Part shown: positions 25,460-31,077 of the stretch, one piece after another | Position numbering within the stretch: the first letter of the stretch is position 1 | How the letters are laid out: every line of letters begins with the position of its first letter | IMG/VR virus record: IMGVR_UViG_3300047157_000151 | Location: 1 to 44,827 of that record | DNA from: a virus | Strand: one strand, 5' to 3' | DNA length: 44,827 bases | Notes under the pieces: model-generated | Told to the model about the DNA's origin: nothing | Databases searched by the model: none | Seen by the model: the letters and a program-made list of their open reading frames with translations, nothing else | Program-made: the position numbers and the translations under genes

Positions 25460-25747
25460 ATGCCTAGGAAAAGACGTAAAGCTATCAACACTATAACAAC
25501 TCCTGATATACCTTTTCAAAAAGTCAGAGTGGAGTGGGTCGACTGTGTCAGTGACTCGGCTTGGGCTACCGATAAAGACTTTAATAAGATGAAACTAGCA
25601 ACTCCTGTCAATGAAGGTTGGCTGTATTCTAAAGATAAAAACTCTATTAAATTATTTGCCTCTTATGATAAGGATGAAGAAGGTATTACTTTTGGGGATC
25701 GAACGATGATTCCTCTTCCTTGGGTGAAGAAGATTCAGAAGATATAA
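25460..25747 (+). CDS. Conserved small protein, 95 aa
   Basis: Begins MPRKRRKAINTITTPDIPFQ with a basic N-terminus, then VRVEWVDCVSDSAWATDKDF, EGWLYSKDKNSIKLFASYDK and FGDRTMIPLPWVKKIQKI: a small beta-rich fold. AGGGAGAT lies before the ATG. Similar 90-100-residue proteins occur upstream of packaging genes in phages. Its last 62 bases overlap, antisense, the end of the terminase-small-subunit-like gene. Function unknown. Confidence 0.75.
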   Translation: MPRKRRKAINTITTPDIPFQKVRVEWVDCVSDSAWATDKDFNKMKLATPVNEGWLYSKDKNSIKLFASYDKDEEGITFGDRTMIPLPWVKKIQKI

Positions 25748-26222
25748 CTTCACCATCTATTTGTTTTGCATTTAAAATTGGTGCATAGTCTTCTAGTATT
25801 TGTTTCATTTTGTTTTCTAATTCTTGCTCAGATAGATCTTCTAACTTACCTGTCTTAATAATTTTTCTATCTATATATAATCCTGCCGCTTTACCTCTAG
25901 CTATCTCCATATTACCTGCGGTTGAAAAGGATCCCTTCTTCAATGCTTTTTCTTTGATACGATCTAATTCTGCCAGGTGTCCATCAAATGTCACCATAAA
26001 CTTTTGTATTTTTTCTTCTCTTAATTTACCTATGTATTCTACAACTAGTGGATGATATTTGGGGTTGGTTAACTCGTATCCTTCTTGACTTAATCTATTC
26101 TCACTAAAGCCTGCTAATTTTGCCGCCTCAGTTTTTGTCACTGGTTTACCGTCCTTGTCACCAAAGACTAGTATCTCAGCAAATTTACGTTGTAGTTCTG
26201 TTAATCTTTTTGGTACACCCAT
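25686..26222 (-). CDS. Terminase small subunit-like protein
   Basis: 178 residues from ATG 26222 (TTG at 26231 is an upstream alternative). MGVPKRLTELQRKFAEILVF, then KTEAAKLAGFSENRLSQEGY and NPKYHPLVVEYIGKLREEKI form the helix-turn-helix region typical of terminase small subunits, which recognise packaging sites. The middle is a coiled coil (ELDRIKEKALKKG) and the tail is Ser/Glu-rich. It lies 5 kb from the large subunit and on the opposite strand, which is unusual. The family call rests on the N-terminal pattern. Confidence 0.7.
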   Translation of the reverse strand: MGVPKRLTELQRKFAEILVFGDKDGKPVTKTEAAKLAGFSENRLSQEGYELTNPKYHPLVVEYIGKLREEKIQKFMVTFDGHLAELDRIKEKALKKGSFSTAGNMEIARGKAAGLYIDRKIIKTGKLEDLSEQELENKMKQILEDYAPILNAKQIDGEVISSESSSPKEEESSFDPQK

Positions 26223-26224
26223 AT

Positions 26225-26253
26225 TTGACAATTTAAGTTAATTATCCTATAAA
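26225..26253 (+). promoter_or_regulatory. Rightward sigma70-like promoter
   Basis: TTGACA at 26225-26230, 17-bp spacer, TATAAA at 26248-26253: near consensus. It points to ATG 26261; the leader would be only a few bases, so transcription may be nearly leaderless or initiation may favour a downstream ATG. Interlocked with a leftward promoter. Confidence 0.55.
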
Positions 26254-26258
26254 GTCAA
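26230..26258 (-). promoter_or_regulatory. Leftward sigma70-like promoter for the TerS-like gene
   Basis: On the minus strand TTGACT (complement of 26253-26258), 17-bp spacer, TAAATT (complement of 26230-26235). It lies just upstream of the TerS-like start and shares nearly all its DNA with the rightward promoter. Confidence 0.45.
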
Positions 26259-26260
26259 TA

Positions 26261-26551
26261 ATGAAAGAGAAGCGTACATACACACATTTAAAAGAACACG
26301 GGGAAGACATGACCCATGAGAATGAGTTTAAAATAGATATACCTGAAGATAGAGGTACTTTAGATTTAAGTAGACAGATTGATGAACTTAGACAAACTAT
26401 CAAAGGTTATGAGTTTCTTCTTGATGCTTTAAAAAAAGAAGTCTTTGAGTTTAAAAAAATATCATCTGAGAATGAATCAAATAAAAATCTCTTGCAAGGT
26501 TATAAAAAAGTGATAGAGGATCTGTCTAATAAGTTAAGACAAAAAGATTAA
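26261..26551 (+). CDS. Coiled-coil protein, 96 aa
   Basis: MKEKRTYTHLKEHGEDMTHE is followed by IDIPEDRGTLDLSRQIDELR and a long coiled coil (TIKGYEFLLDALKKEVFEFK; NKNLLQGYKKVIEDLSNKLR). No membrane segment. An internal ATG at 26309 (MTHENEF) is an alternative start because the promoter leaves little room for a leader. Its stop overlaps the next ATG. Function unknown. Confidence 0.7.
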   Translation: MKEKRTYTHLKEHGEDMTHENEFKIDIPEDRGTLDLSRQIDELRQTIKGYEFLLDALKKEVFEFKKISSENESNKNLLQGYKKVIEDLSNKLRQKD

Positions 26552-26790
26552 TGAGAGTACAAGATCTACAGCTATTTCTCAGCAACTTTACAAAAGGTAG
26601 TGACGCAGTTAAAAATGCTGTCATCTATGTAGAGATAAAAGGAAAGCTACATGCTATTAGAAGAATGGAAGTACATGAAAATGCAGTTCCAATTTTAGGT
26701 CAGCCAGGTCATAGTGCACACAGATTAGTTTTAAAAACTGAAAAACCTTCGAGTCTTATCTTACCAGATAAACTTCAGAAGGATTATTAA
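26551..26790 (+). CDS. Conserved small protein, 79 aa
   Basis: MRVQDLQLFLSNFTKGSDAV, then VIYVEIKGKLHAIRRMEVHE and HRLVLKTEKPSSLILPDKLQ. A mixed alpha/beta fold with alternating strands and no Cys or membrane segment. It overlaps the preceding stop by one base and sits just before the nuclease gene. I do not recognise a named family. Confidence 0.7.
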   Translation: MRVQDLQLFLSNFTKGSDAVKNAVIYVEIKGKLHAIRRMEVHENAVPILGQPGHSAHRLVLKTEKPSSLILPDKLQKDY

Positions 26791-26797
26791 TGCAATT

Positions 26798-27163
26798 GTG
26801 GGCCCAGAAACTAAACTATATAAAAAACTTAAAACTGCCTCAAAAGATATCATTTGGACTAGGTTGGAAAACCTTAGCCTACTTGGTACTCCCGATCTAT
26901 TGGGCTATAATAATCATTGGCACTTTTTCACTGTAGAATTAAAAGTTGCAAGTGGTAACAAGGCTCGCCTGTCCCCTCATCAAGTATCGTTTCACGCCCG
27001 CCATCCTAAGAATTCTTTTGTGCTTGTGGAGTGGAAGGATAAGCATTTATTGTTTGAGGGTAAGCAATCGCTTGCGCTTGTGGATTCATCGTTGTCATCG
27101 CTTGAGCCTGTAGCTTCTTCGCTTGAGGATTCAGTATCTTTTTTGTCATCGCTAGGTGCTTGA
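26798..27163 (+). CDS. VRR-NUC-like nuclease with a repeat-derived C-terminal tail
   Basis: Start at GTG 26798. MGPETKLYKKLKTASK, WTRLENLSLLGTPDLLGY and FFTVELKVASGNKARLSPHQ contain the VRR-NUC core: GTPD with the catalytic Asp and the E-L-K pair, followed by SPHQ. VRR-NUC enzymes are PD-(D/E)XK nucleases used in DNA processing. After residue 88 the normal domain gives way to a Ser/Leu-rich tail (LALVDSSLSSLEPVASSLED) encoded by repeated CGCTTG-type DNA words at 27065-27160. The tail looks like a repeat expansion rather than part of the fold. Confidence 0.75.
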   Translation: MGPETKLYKKLKTASKDIIWTRLENLSLLGTPDLLGYNNHWHFFTVELKVASGNKARLSPHQVSFHARHPKNSFVLVEWKDKHLLFEGKQSLALVDSSLSSLEPVASSLEDSVSFLSSLGA

Positions 27164-27213
27164 TTCTTTTTAAGTTGTTTGTAGTAGTTTGGATGTCTGA
27201 ATATATGGGTCAC

Positions 27214-27396
27214 TTAATCTTCCATACAACTTTGTACTTTTTTATAAGCAACAACTTTAAAATCATAACCAACTGTATCTCTATCAATTTTTAATTTTAA
27301 TGCCTCTTGCCATTCAATTAAAGGATTGCCCTTACAATCAAAGTCAATACCTATAAATTTAGGTTCCTTAAAACCTATCCATTTTTGTTTTTTCAT
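27214..27396 (-). CDS. Small conserved protein, 60 aa, last gene of the leftward operon
   Basis: ATG at 27396 (TAATG overlap with the upstream gene): MKKQKWIGFKEPKFIGIDFD, then GNPLIEWQEALKLKIDRDTV and FKVVAYKKVQSCMED. Compact alpha/beta composition, no membrane segment. A longer frame extends upstream to 27450 but overlaps the preceding gene and is not needed. Function unknown. Confidence 0.65.
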   Translation of the reverse strand: MKKQKWIGFKEPKFIGIDFDCKGNPLIEWQEALKLKIDRDTVGYDFKVVAYKKVQSCMED

Positions 27397-27581
27397 TATT
27401 CTATCTCCTCTATATCTTCTATTGTAAAATCTCCCGCTGAATTTGACCAATCACTGCTCAAATAATCAGAGGCGCATGTTTCCAATGCAATCTTCCTAGC
27501 TTGTTTTTCATTTTTTGCTTCTATTTCTGTTTCATAGATAGCGTATATAGTTTCTTCTGCTCTTACTTTATATTTTTTCAT
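27396..27581 (-). CDS. Small conserved protein, 61 aa
   Basis: MKKYKVRAEETIYAIYETEI, EAKNEKQARKIALETCASDY and FTIEDIEEIE form a beta-alpha-beta pattern seen in small phage proteins of the MKKYKVxxxxTxxxxYExEIEAKNEExAxxxA type. Function is unestablished. The start overlaps the previous gene's TGA by 4 bases, indicating coupled translation. Confidence 0.7.
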   Translation of the reverse strand: MKKYKVRAEETIYAIYETEIEAKNEKQARKIALETCASDYLSSDWSNSAGDFTIEDIEEIE

Positions 27582-27778
27582 TTGCCCCTCTTAAAGTATC
27601 CTATTTTTTCTAAATATTCATAAGCGTCATCCATAGTCGATCTAAAATGTTCAGTTCTATATTCGCTTGGCGTGTCTTCATCTGCTTGACAACACATATT
27701 CGCTAAATGATGTGATAATGTTTTAACTTTATTCTCTAAATCTTCTATTTGTTTTATGTTTTCTAGTCCTTCGTTCAT
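27578..27778 (-). CDS. Small acidic helical protein, 66 aa
   Basis: Starts at ATG 27778 behind GAAGGGATAAT. MNEGLENIKQIEDLENKVKT is a coiled-coil segment, then LSHHLANMCCQADEDTPSEY and DDAYEYLEKIGYFKRGK. No recognised domain. One base separates it from the upstream gene's stop. Confidence 0.65.
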   Translation of the reverse strand: MNEGLENIKQIEDLENKVKTLSHHLANMCCQADEDTPSEYRTEHFRSTMDDAYEYLEKIGYFKRGK

Positions 27779-27779
27779 A

Positions 27780-27992
27780 TTATCCCTTCGCTTGTTCGTT
27801 ATTATAATAATGCTCGTATCCCGCGTAGTCTTCTACAACCTTGCCCGTGTCTACATCTTCTCTATACACTTCCATATACTTACAATTAAGACACTCTAAA
27901 ATATAACCTTCTTCGGTATCTTTAAAAGTTTCTTGGAATCCTTTACCTTCTTTACATTGGGTACAATCCCAATCTTGAACTAATCCGCTCAC
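27780..27992 (-). CDS. Small zinc-ribbon protein, 70 aa
   Basis: GTG start at 27992 (GTGA overlap with the preceding stop). CTQCKEGKG near residues 10-18 and CLNCKYMEVY near 34-43 are two CxxC knuckles of a zinc ribbon. The C-terminal NNEQAKG ends in the same EQ(A/K)KG-type tail as neighbouring genes, encoded by the CGCTTG word at 27787. Function unknown. Confidence 0.65.
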   Translation of the reverse strand: MSGLVQDWDCTQCKEGKGFQETFKDTEEGYILECLNCKYMEVYREDVDTGKVVEDYAGYEHYYNNEQAKG

Positions 27993-28165
27993 TCGTCCCC
28001 CTCTTCCTCTTCATCATCCTCGTGCCAAAAAACAATATTATTTTCAATAGTGTGATCTGCTTTTTTTAACTCTTCTTTTGTATAGGTATCTAAATACCCC
28101 CAATTTGAATGACCGTAATTGTCTCTACAATAATCGTCTATATATTCGCTGTGATCTCTTGCCAT
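27989..28165 (-). CDS. Small acidic protein, 58 aa
   Basis: ATG at 28165 preceded by GAAGGGATAAT. MARDHSEYIDDYCRDNYGHS, NWGYLDTYTKEELKKADHTI and an extremely acidic end (FWHEDDEEEEGDE). The acidic tail could mimic nucleic acid or bind a basic partner; that is inference. Stop TGA overlaps the downstream GTG start. Confidence 0.65.
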   Translation of the reverse strand: MARDHSEYIDDYCRDNYGHSNWGYLDTYTKEELKKADHTIENNIVFWHEDDEEEEGDE

Positions 28166-28166
28166 A

Positions 28167-28388
28167 TTATCCCTTCTGCTCGCTCGCTTGTTGTTTTAAT
28201 TCTATTCCGTCTTGTTCTAAATGGTCTAATAAATTTAAACTTTTTGCCATATCTTCTGCTGTTTTTGGACAAATACAAAAAGCTACGGTATTAATTTTAC
28301 CATTTTGTAAATCATATTTAACAGCAACATCATCTGAAAAATAATTACCTTCAAAGTCTTCATCGTGTATCATATCATTTGTTATCAT
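28167..28388 (-). CDS. Small protein, 73 aa, with QASEQKG tail
   Basis: ATG at 28388 behind GAAGGGATGAT. MITNDMIHDEDFEGNYFSDD, VAVKYDLQNGKINTVAFCIC and AKSLNLLDHLEQDGIELKQQ, ending ASEQKG. A longer frame extends upstream to 28481 through the low-complexity region, but the conserved start context favours 28388. The tail repeats that of the upstream gene and comes from the CGCTTG-type DNA words. Confidence 0.6.
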   Translation of the reverse strand: MITNDMIHDEDFEGNYFSDDVAVKYDLQNGKINTVAFCICPKTAEDMAKSLNLLDHLEQDGIELKQQASEQKG

Positions 28389-28389
28389 A

Positions 28390-28554
28390 TCATCCCTTCT
28401 GCTCGCTTGTCGCTTGAGCTTGTCGCTTGTTAGTTTTACAACAGACGTTCGCTTGCGCTTGCGCCTGTTGGTTGGCGTCACTCTTTATAGAGGCGTACAC
28501 GCTCACAAATCGACCTCTATTTATGCAATATTTAAACATCTTGCACAAATCCAT
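28390..28554 (-). CDS. Small protein with QAQAQ / EQKG low-complexity tail, 54 aa
   Basis: Likely ATG 28554: MDLCKMFKYCINRGRFVSVY, ASIKSDANQQAQAQANVCCK and TNKRQAQATSEQKG. The second half is encoded by CGCTTG repeats at 28401-28467. It starts 20 bases inside the upstream 38-residue gene. Coding status of the repeat half is uncertain. Confidence 0.45.
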   Translation of the reverse strand: MDLCKMFKYCINRGRFVSVYASIKSDANQQAQAQANVCCKTNKRQAQATSEQKG

Positions 28555-28648
28555 TAAAATTTTTGATTGCTCGACCCTTAGCAATTAAACCTACTACAAC
28601 TTTTTTCGGGTCTAAGTGTCTTAAATCATGCTTATCACCGTTTATCAC
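28532..28648 (-). CDS. Very small protein, 38 aa
   Basis: GTG at 28648, one base after the GP88-like stop at 28650. MINGDKHDLRHLDPKKVVVG and LIAKGRAIKNFNGFVQDV, TAA at 28532-28534. Compact, clean and spaced like its operon neighbours, overlapping the next gene by 23 bases. No recognised family. The start depends on GTG. Confidence 0.45.
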   Translation of the reverse strand: MINGDKHDLRHLDPKKVVVGLIAKGRAIKNFNGFVQDV

Positions 28649-28649
28649 T

Positions 28650-29249
28650 TTACGGCCCTAACCATTTTTTAGGAAGTTTTTTTCTAAATACTGTTGCTAT
28701 ATTGTATTTAGTTTTTAATATTTTCTTTACATCATCTAAATTATTCTCAGCTTGTGAATAAGTTAGATCATAATTTTTAGGTATTTTATTCTTTTTATCT
28801 AATCTATTTGTCACTTTTGTATAATCGACAAATTGCACGTGTGGGTTGTTGTCCATTAAATTTTTGCCGTTCTCTAATCTATAACGCTCAAAAGGAAGAT
28901 CACTAGTACCATTTAATCTAACAGTATATTTTAATTTTTTTCTTTTTGCCCGCTCATAACTTAATTTAATCTCTTTATCTAAATGATTTAAAAATTTAAG
29001 CCTATCAGCTAAGAAATAGAATTTTTTATTTAATCTTGATTTTTGCACGGTTGTCATTTGACCCCGCCCGCTAGTGTTTAAACACAATTTTATACACTCG
29101 GGGCTAGCGTGAGAGCATATATTAACGCCCCCAATATCAGCGGGCGCCAGGTGTAATATTTCACTTAAATATTTATATCCTTTTGATTTTTGCATTTTAA
29201 AGGTTGAAGACCCTAAAAGCTTTTTTTGTGGTTTATATGTATATTTCAT
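28650..29249 (-). CDS. GP88-like phage protein
   Basis: 199 residues from ATG 29249. The signature is GGVNICSHASPECIKLCLNT, followed by SGRGQMTTVQKSRLNKKFYF and DRLKFLNHLDKEIKLSYERA, then TVRLNGTSDLPFERYRLENG. The Cys cluster (CSHASPECIKLC) and downstream order match the 'gene product 88' family first described in mycobacteriophages, of unknown function and possibly metal-binding. It is the first gene of the leftward operon and its promoter lies at 29338-29366. Confidence 0.82.
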   Translation of the reverse strand: MKYTYKPQKKLLGSSTFKMQKSKGYKYLSEILHLAPADIGGVNICSHASPECIKLCLNTSGRGQMTTVQKSRLNKKFYFLADRLKFLNHLDKEIKLSYERAKRKKLKYTVRLNGTSDLPFERYRLENGKNLMDNNPHVQFVDYTKVTNRLDKKNKIPKNYDLTYSQAENNLDDVKKILKTKYNIATVFRKKLPKKWLGP

Positions 29250-29283
29250 AATTATTTGTCCATTGTTAGTTATTTCTTTATTC

Positions 29284-29331
29284 TGTTATTGTCCCGCTAT
29301 CCCATAAATAGCGGGTGTTAGGACAATAACA
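29284..29331. promoter_or_regulatory. Nested stem-loop at the predicted 5' end of the leftward operon mRNA
   Basis: Outer arms TGTTATTGTCC (29284-29294) and GGACAATAACA (29321-29331) pair over 11 bp. An inner stem CCCGCTAT (29293-29300) / ATAGCGGG (29308-29315) pairs over 8 bp around a 7-nt loop. The leftward -10 box at 29338-29343 puts transcription start close to 29331, so the leader would begin with this structure. It could protect mRNA or control translation. Confidence 0.6.
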
Positions 29332-29337
29332 TTTTTA

Positions 29338-29366
29338 TATATAATGGCTTGACTTCTATTTGTCAA
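29338..29366 (-). promoter_or_regulatory. Leftward sigma70-like promoter for the GP88 operon
   Basis: On the minus strand TTGACA (complement of 29361-29366), 17-bp spacer, TATATA (complement of 29338-29343), close to consensus. Back-to-back with the rightward promoter; the two -35 boxes form a CTTGAC/GTCAAG dyad at 29348-29367. Confidence 0.6.
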
Positions 29367-29376
29367 GGACTATAAA
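29349..29376 (+). promoter_or_regulatory. Rightward sigma70-like promoter
   Basis: TTGACT at 29349-29354, 16-bp spacer, TATAAA at 29371-29376, serving ATG 29415 through a leader containing AAAAAGGATAAT. It shares TTGACTTCTAT with the 12685 promoter, suggesting co-regulation. Confidence 0.55.
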
Positions 29377-29414
29377 GGATAATATATTAACAATAACAAA
29401 AAGGATAATATAAA

Positions 29415-30026
29415 ATGAGTACTACAAAAAAAGCGGTTATTTTTTCAGACGGCAAGATTAAAAGATTTGAAAAAATAGTTAAGCAACAGACAGAAGAAAA
29501 AAAACAAGAGTTAAATAGAACGCTAGACAATAAAGTTGATGAAGTATTTGACAAAAAATTTCAGCAATTTTTAAAAGAGTTTAAAGTTAAAAAAGAACTT
29601 GAAGACTTAAAAAAAGCTAGTGATCAATTAGAAGATTTTGAGCGTCAATTAGAAGATAAAAAAAGAACTTTAAAAGACGCTGTAAAATTACACTCTAAAA
29701 AAGTTGAAACTATTTGTGAGCGTCAATCTAAAATAAACGGATATGAGCATCGTATCCATTGGGGCGGTTATGATACCGATTATAATGATTATAGAACTAA
29801 ATTAGAAAACATTTGTCGTGAAGAGTTGACAAAGCAATTCAGAAAATCAACTAAAGAGGGCCAGGAATTAGATAAAATTGACAATAAAGTTAATAATCTA
29901 TTAATGACTTTGTCTTATCCAAACTTAGTTGCCGAAGAGGTTGACTTAAACAAAGCATTAGAAGACGGCTCAAGTATGTTGTCTATAGCTTTAAACCCTA
30001 ACACCTTAAAACAAATAAGTAATTAA
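29415..30026 (+). CDS. Coiled-coil early protein, 203 aa
   Basis: MSTTKKAVIFSDGKIKRFEK, then a long Lys/Glu-rich coiled coil over about residues 20-110 (KQQTEEKKQELNRTLDNKVD; LEDFERQLEDKKRTLKDAVK), followed by a conserved-looking YEHRIHWGGYDTDYNDYRTK and helices to the end. The own strong promoter at 29349 and a leader free of other genes suggest early high expression. I recognise no named family. It may be a structural or host-takeover scaffold protein. Confidence 0.7.
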   Translation: MSTTKKAVIFSDGKIKRFEKIVKQQTEEKKQELNRTLDNKVDEVFDKKFQQFLKEFKVKKELEDLKKASDQLEDFERQLEDKKRTLKDAVKLHSKKVETICERQSKINGYEHRIHWGGYDTDYNDYRTKLENICREELTKQFRKSTKEGQELDKIDNKVNNLLMTLSYPNLVAEEVDLNKALEDGSSMLSIALNPNTLKQISN

Positions 30027-30029
30027 CAC

Positions 30030-30066
30030 TTGACACAATAGGGGATAATAAACTATTATCCCCTAT
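30030..30066 (+). promoter_or_regulatory. Promoter with an embedded 13-bp palindrome
   Basis: TTGACA at 30030-30035, 18-bp spacer, TATTAT at 30054-30059. A perfect inverted repeat (arms GGGGATAATA and TATTATCCCC, extended by ATA/TAT, 3-nt loop AAC) covers 30038-30066, so the -10 box is inside the palindrome. This could be an operator or, if transcribed from upstream, a hairpin. No T-tract follows. Confidence 0.6.
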
Positions 30067-30095
30067 ATAAAGAAATAAATTAATAAAAGGATAAT

Positions 30096-30299
30096 ATGAC
30101 AGATAAAAACTTAGAACAATTATTATATATAACGGGCCAATCTCATGCTAACACTAGCGCAATGTCTTCTAGTTTTGGTAAATTAGCATTATTAAGAGAA
30201 TTAGTTAGCGAGATTGAAGACTTAAATTTAGATAATGCTAGCCGAATTAAAATTAGATTATGGCTAGATAAACACCAAAACAAAATAAAGGTTGAATAA
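30096..30299 (+). CDS. Small helical protein, 67 aa
   Basis: MTDKNLEQLLYITGQSHANT, SAMSSSFGKLALLRELVSEI and EDLNLDNASRIKIRLWLDKH: an all-helical small protein behind AAAAGGATAAT. It belongs to a recurrent type in marine phages; function unknown. Its stop overlaps the ATG of the next gene (TAATG). Confidence 0.7.
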   Translation: MTDKNLEQLLYITGQSHANTSAMSSSFGKLALLRELVSEIEDLNLDNASRIKIRLWLDKHQNKIKVE

Positions 30300-30466
30300 T
30301 GGCTGTTGATTTTGAGGCATTAGATCATGTTAGGGCAAAAAATAAGGCTCGAGTACATGAAGAGCGCAAACAAATGAGAACTGAATTAGCTGAATACATA
30401 GACAAATGCGACAGTTATGAATTGTCAAGATTATATGATGAGTACAAAAGACTTAGAAAAAAATAG
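30299..30466 (+). CDS. Small charged helical protein, 55 aa
   Basis: ATG 30299 overlaps the preceding TAA. MAVDFEALDHVRAKNKARVH, EERKQMRTELAEYIDKCDSY and ELSRLYDEYKRLRKK, almost entirely helical with high Arg/Glu content. TAG at 30464-30466. Tight spacing on both sides supports coding. Function unknown. Confidence 0.6.
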   Translation: MAVDFEALDHVRAKNKARVHEERKQMRTELAEYIDKCDSYELSRLYDEYKRLRKK

Positions 30467-30692
30467 ACTATTAACTAAAAAAGATTTTATAGCAATTATA
30501 GATCGTGACCCCGATTTATACAAGTCTATTGAGTATATAAGAAAATGGAAAGTTAAAGATTTAAGAGAATTTTTTAAATTTACACATGAAATAAAAGGAC
30601 AATATAAAGATATGAGCGGTCACTGTTATAAGTGTTTAACACCTTTAAGGGCTGATTATACACACCATGAAAACTATTGTATGGACTGTTAA
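30435..30692 (+). CDS. Small zinc-binding protein, about 85 aa
   Basis: Starts at ATG 30435 or 30438, 30 bases inside the previous gene (an in-frame ATG at 30417 overlaps further). MMSTKDLEKNRLLTKKDFIA, SIEYIRKWKVKDLREFFKFT, then CYKCLTPL and CMDC at the end form a zinc knuckle. Likely nucleic-acid or protein binding. It closes the rightward group. Confidence 0.65.
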   Translation: MMSTKDLEKNRLLTKKDFIAIIDRDPDLYKSIEYIRKWKVKDLREFFKFTHEIKGQYKDMSGHCYKCLTPLRADYTHHENYCMDC

Positions 30693-30980
30693 TAACCTTG
30701 AATTTTGACCCCTTACAAATATTAAATAAGTATTGATTAATATATATTTTCTTTAAATTTCTATTTGATTTGACCCCGTTGCGATTAAGTTATTAACTAG
30801 CAAAAACCCGAGAGCCGTTGTCCTTGCAAAACTTTTTCAAACCCGTGATCCGTGTACCATGATACCAGGGCGCTTGCGCCTTGTAATATGGAATTTTTTA
30901 GCTTGAGCGTTGTTATATGAAATTTCTAGCTTGTGCCTTGAAAAATAAAATAAAAATAAAATTCTATTTCAAATGTTTAC

Positions 30981-31035
30981 GGGGTCAGCCAAAAGTGTCT
31001 GTGTTCTTTTTCAATGCCGTCTTTTGACTGACCCC
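30981..31035. terminator. Long stem-loop between convergent genes
   Basis: GGGGTCAG (30981-30988) pairs with CTGACCCC (31028-31035). After one mismatch, CAAAAG (30990-30995) pairs with CTTTTG (31021-31026), around a 25-nt loop. Its location between convergent units suggests a bidirectional terminator, though no clear T-tract is present. Confidence 0.45.
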
Positions 31036-31040
31036 ATAAA

Positions 31041-31065
31041 CATGGCCCATGATCAATGGGCCATG
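31041..31065 (-). terminator. Perfect 10-bp hairpin after the leftward gene
   Basis: CATGGCCCAT (31041-31050) and ATGGGCCATG (31056-31065) pair perfectly around GATCA, only 12 bases past the leftward stop at 31078. On the plus strand a TTTTT run follows at 31075-31079. Best read as a terminator, possibly bidirectional. Confidence 0.5.
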
Positions 31066-31077
31066 AAACTTGAATTT

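Larger units (their letters stand above)
27065..28470. repeat. Interspersed CGCTTG(A/C)GC-type words
   Basis: Copies of CGCTTG, often extended to CGCTTGCGC or CGCTTGAGC, cluster at 27067-27130, 27787, 28173, 28401-28425 and 28449-28467, with outliers at 30869 (GGCGCTTGCGCC), 30901 and 30931. They fall at the 3' ends of genes on both strands and encode low-complexity tails. This density of a G+C-rich hexamer is not expected in so A/T-rich a genome. Approximate extent; not a contiguous tandem array. Confidence 0.6.
30693..31077. other. Non-coding interval with repeated GACCCC words and hairpins
   Basis: No convincing gene. The interval contains TTTGACCCC at about 30703 and 30769, the GGCGCTTGCGCC mini-palindrome at 30869-30880, a CGTGATCCGTG word at 30844-30854, and the stem 30981-31035. 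It separates the rightward group ending at 30692 from the leftward gene 31078-31410, so it should hold the terminators of both. Confidence 0.6.

Noticed and set aside
26992-27213. 73-codon minus-strand Ser/Asp-rich frame
   Set aside because: It is antisense to the VRR-NUC-like gene and its low-complexity content is the mirror of the CGCTTG repeat tail.
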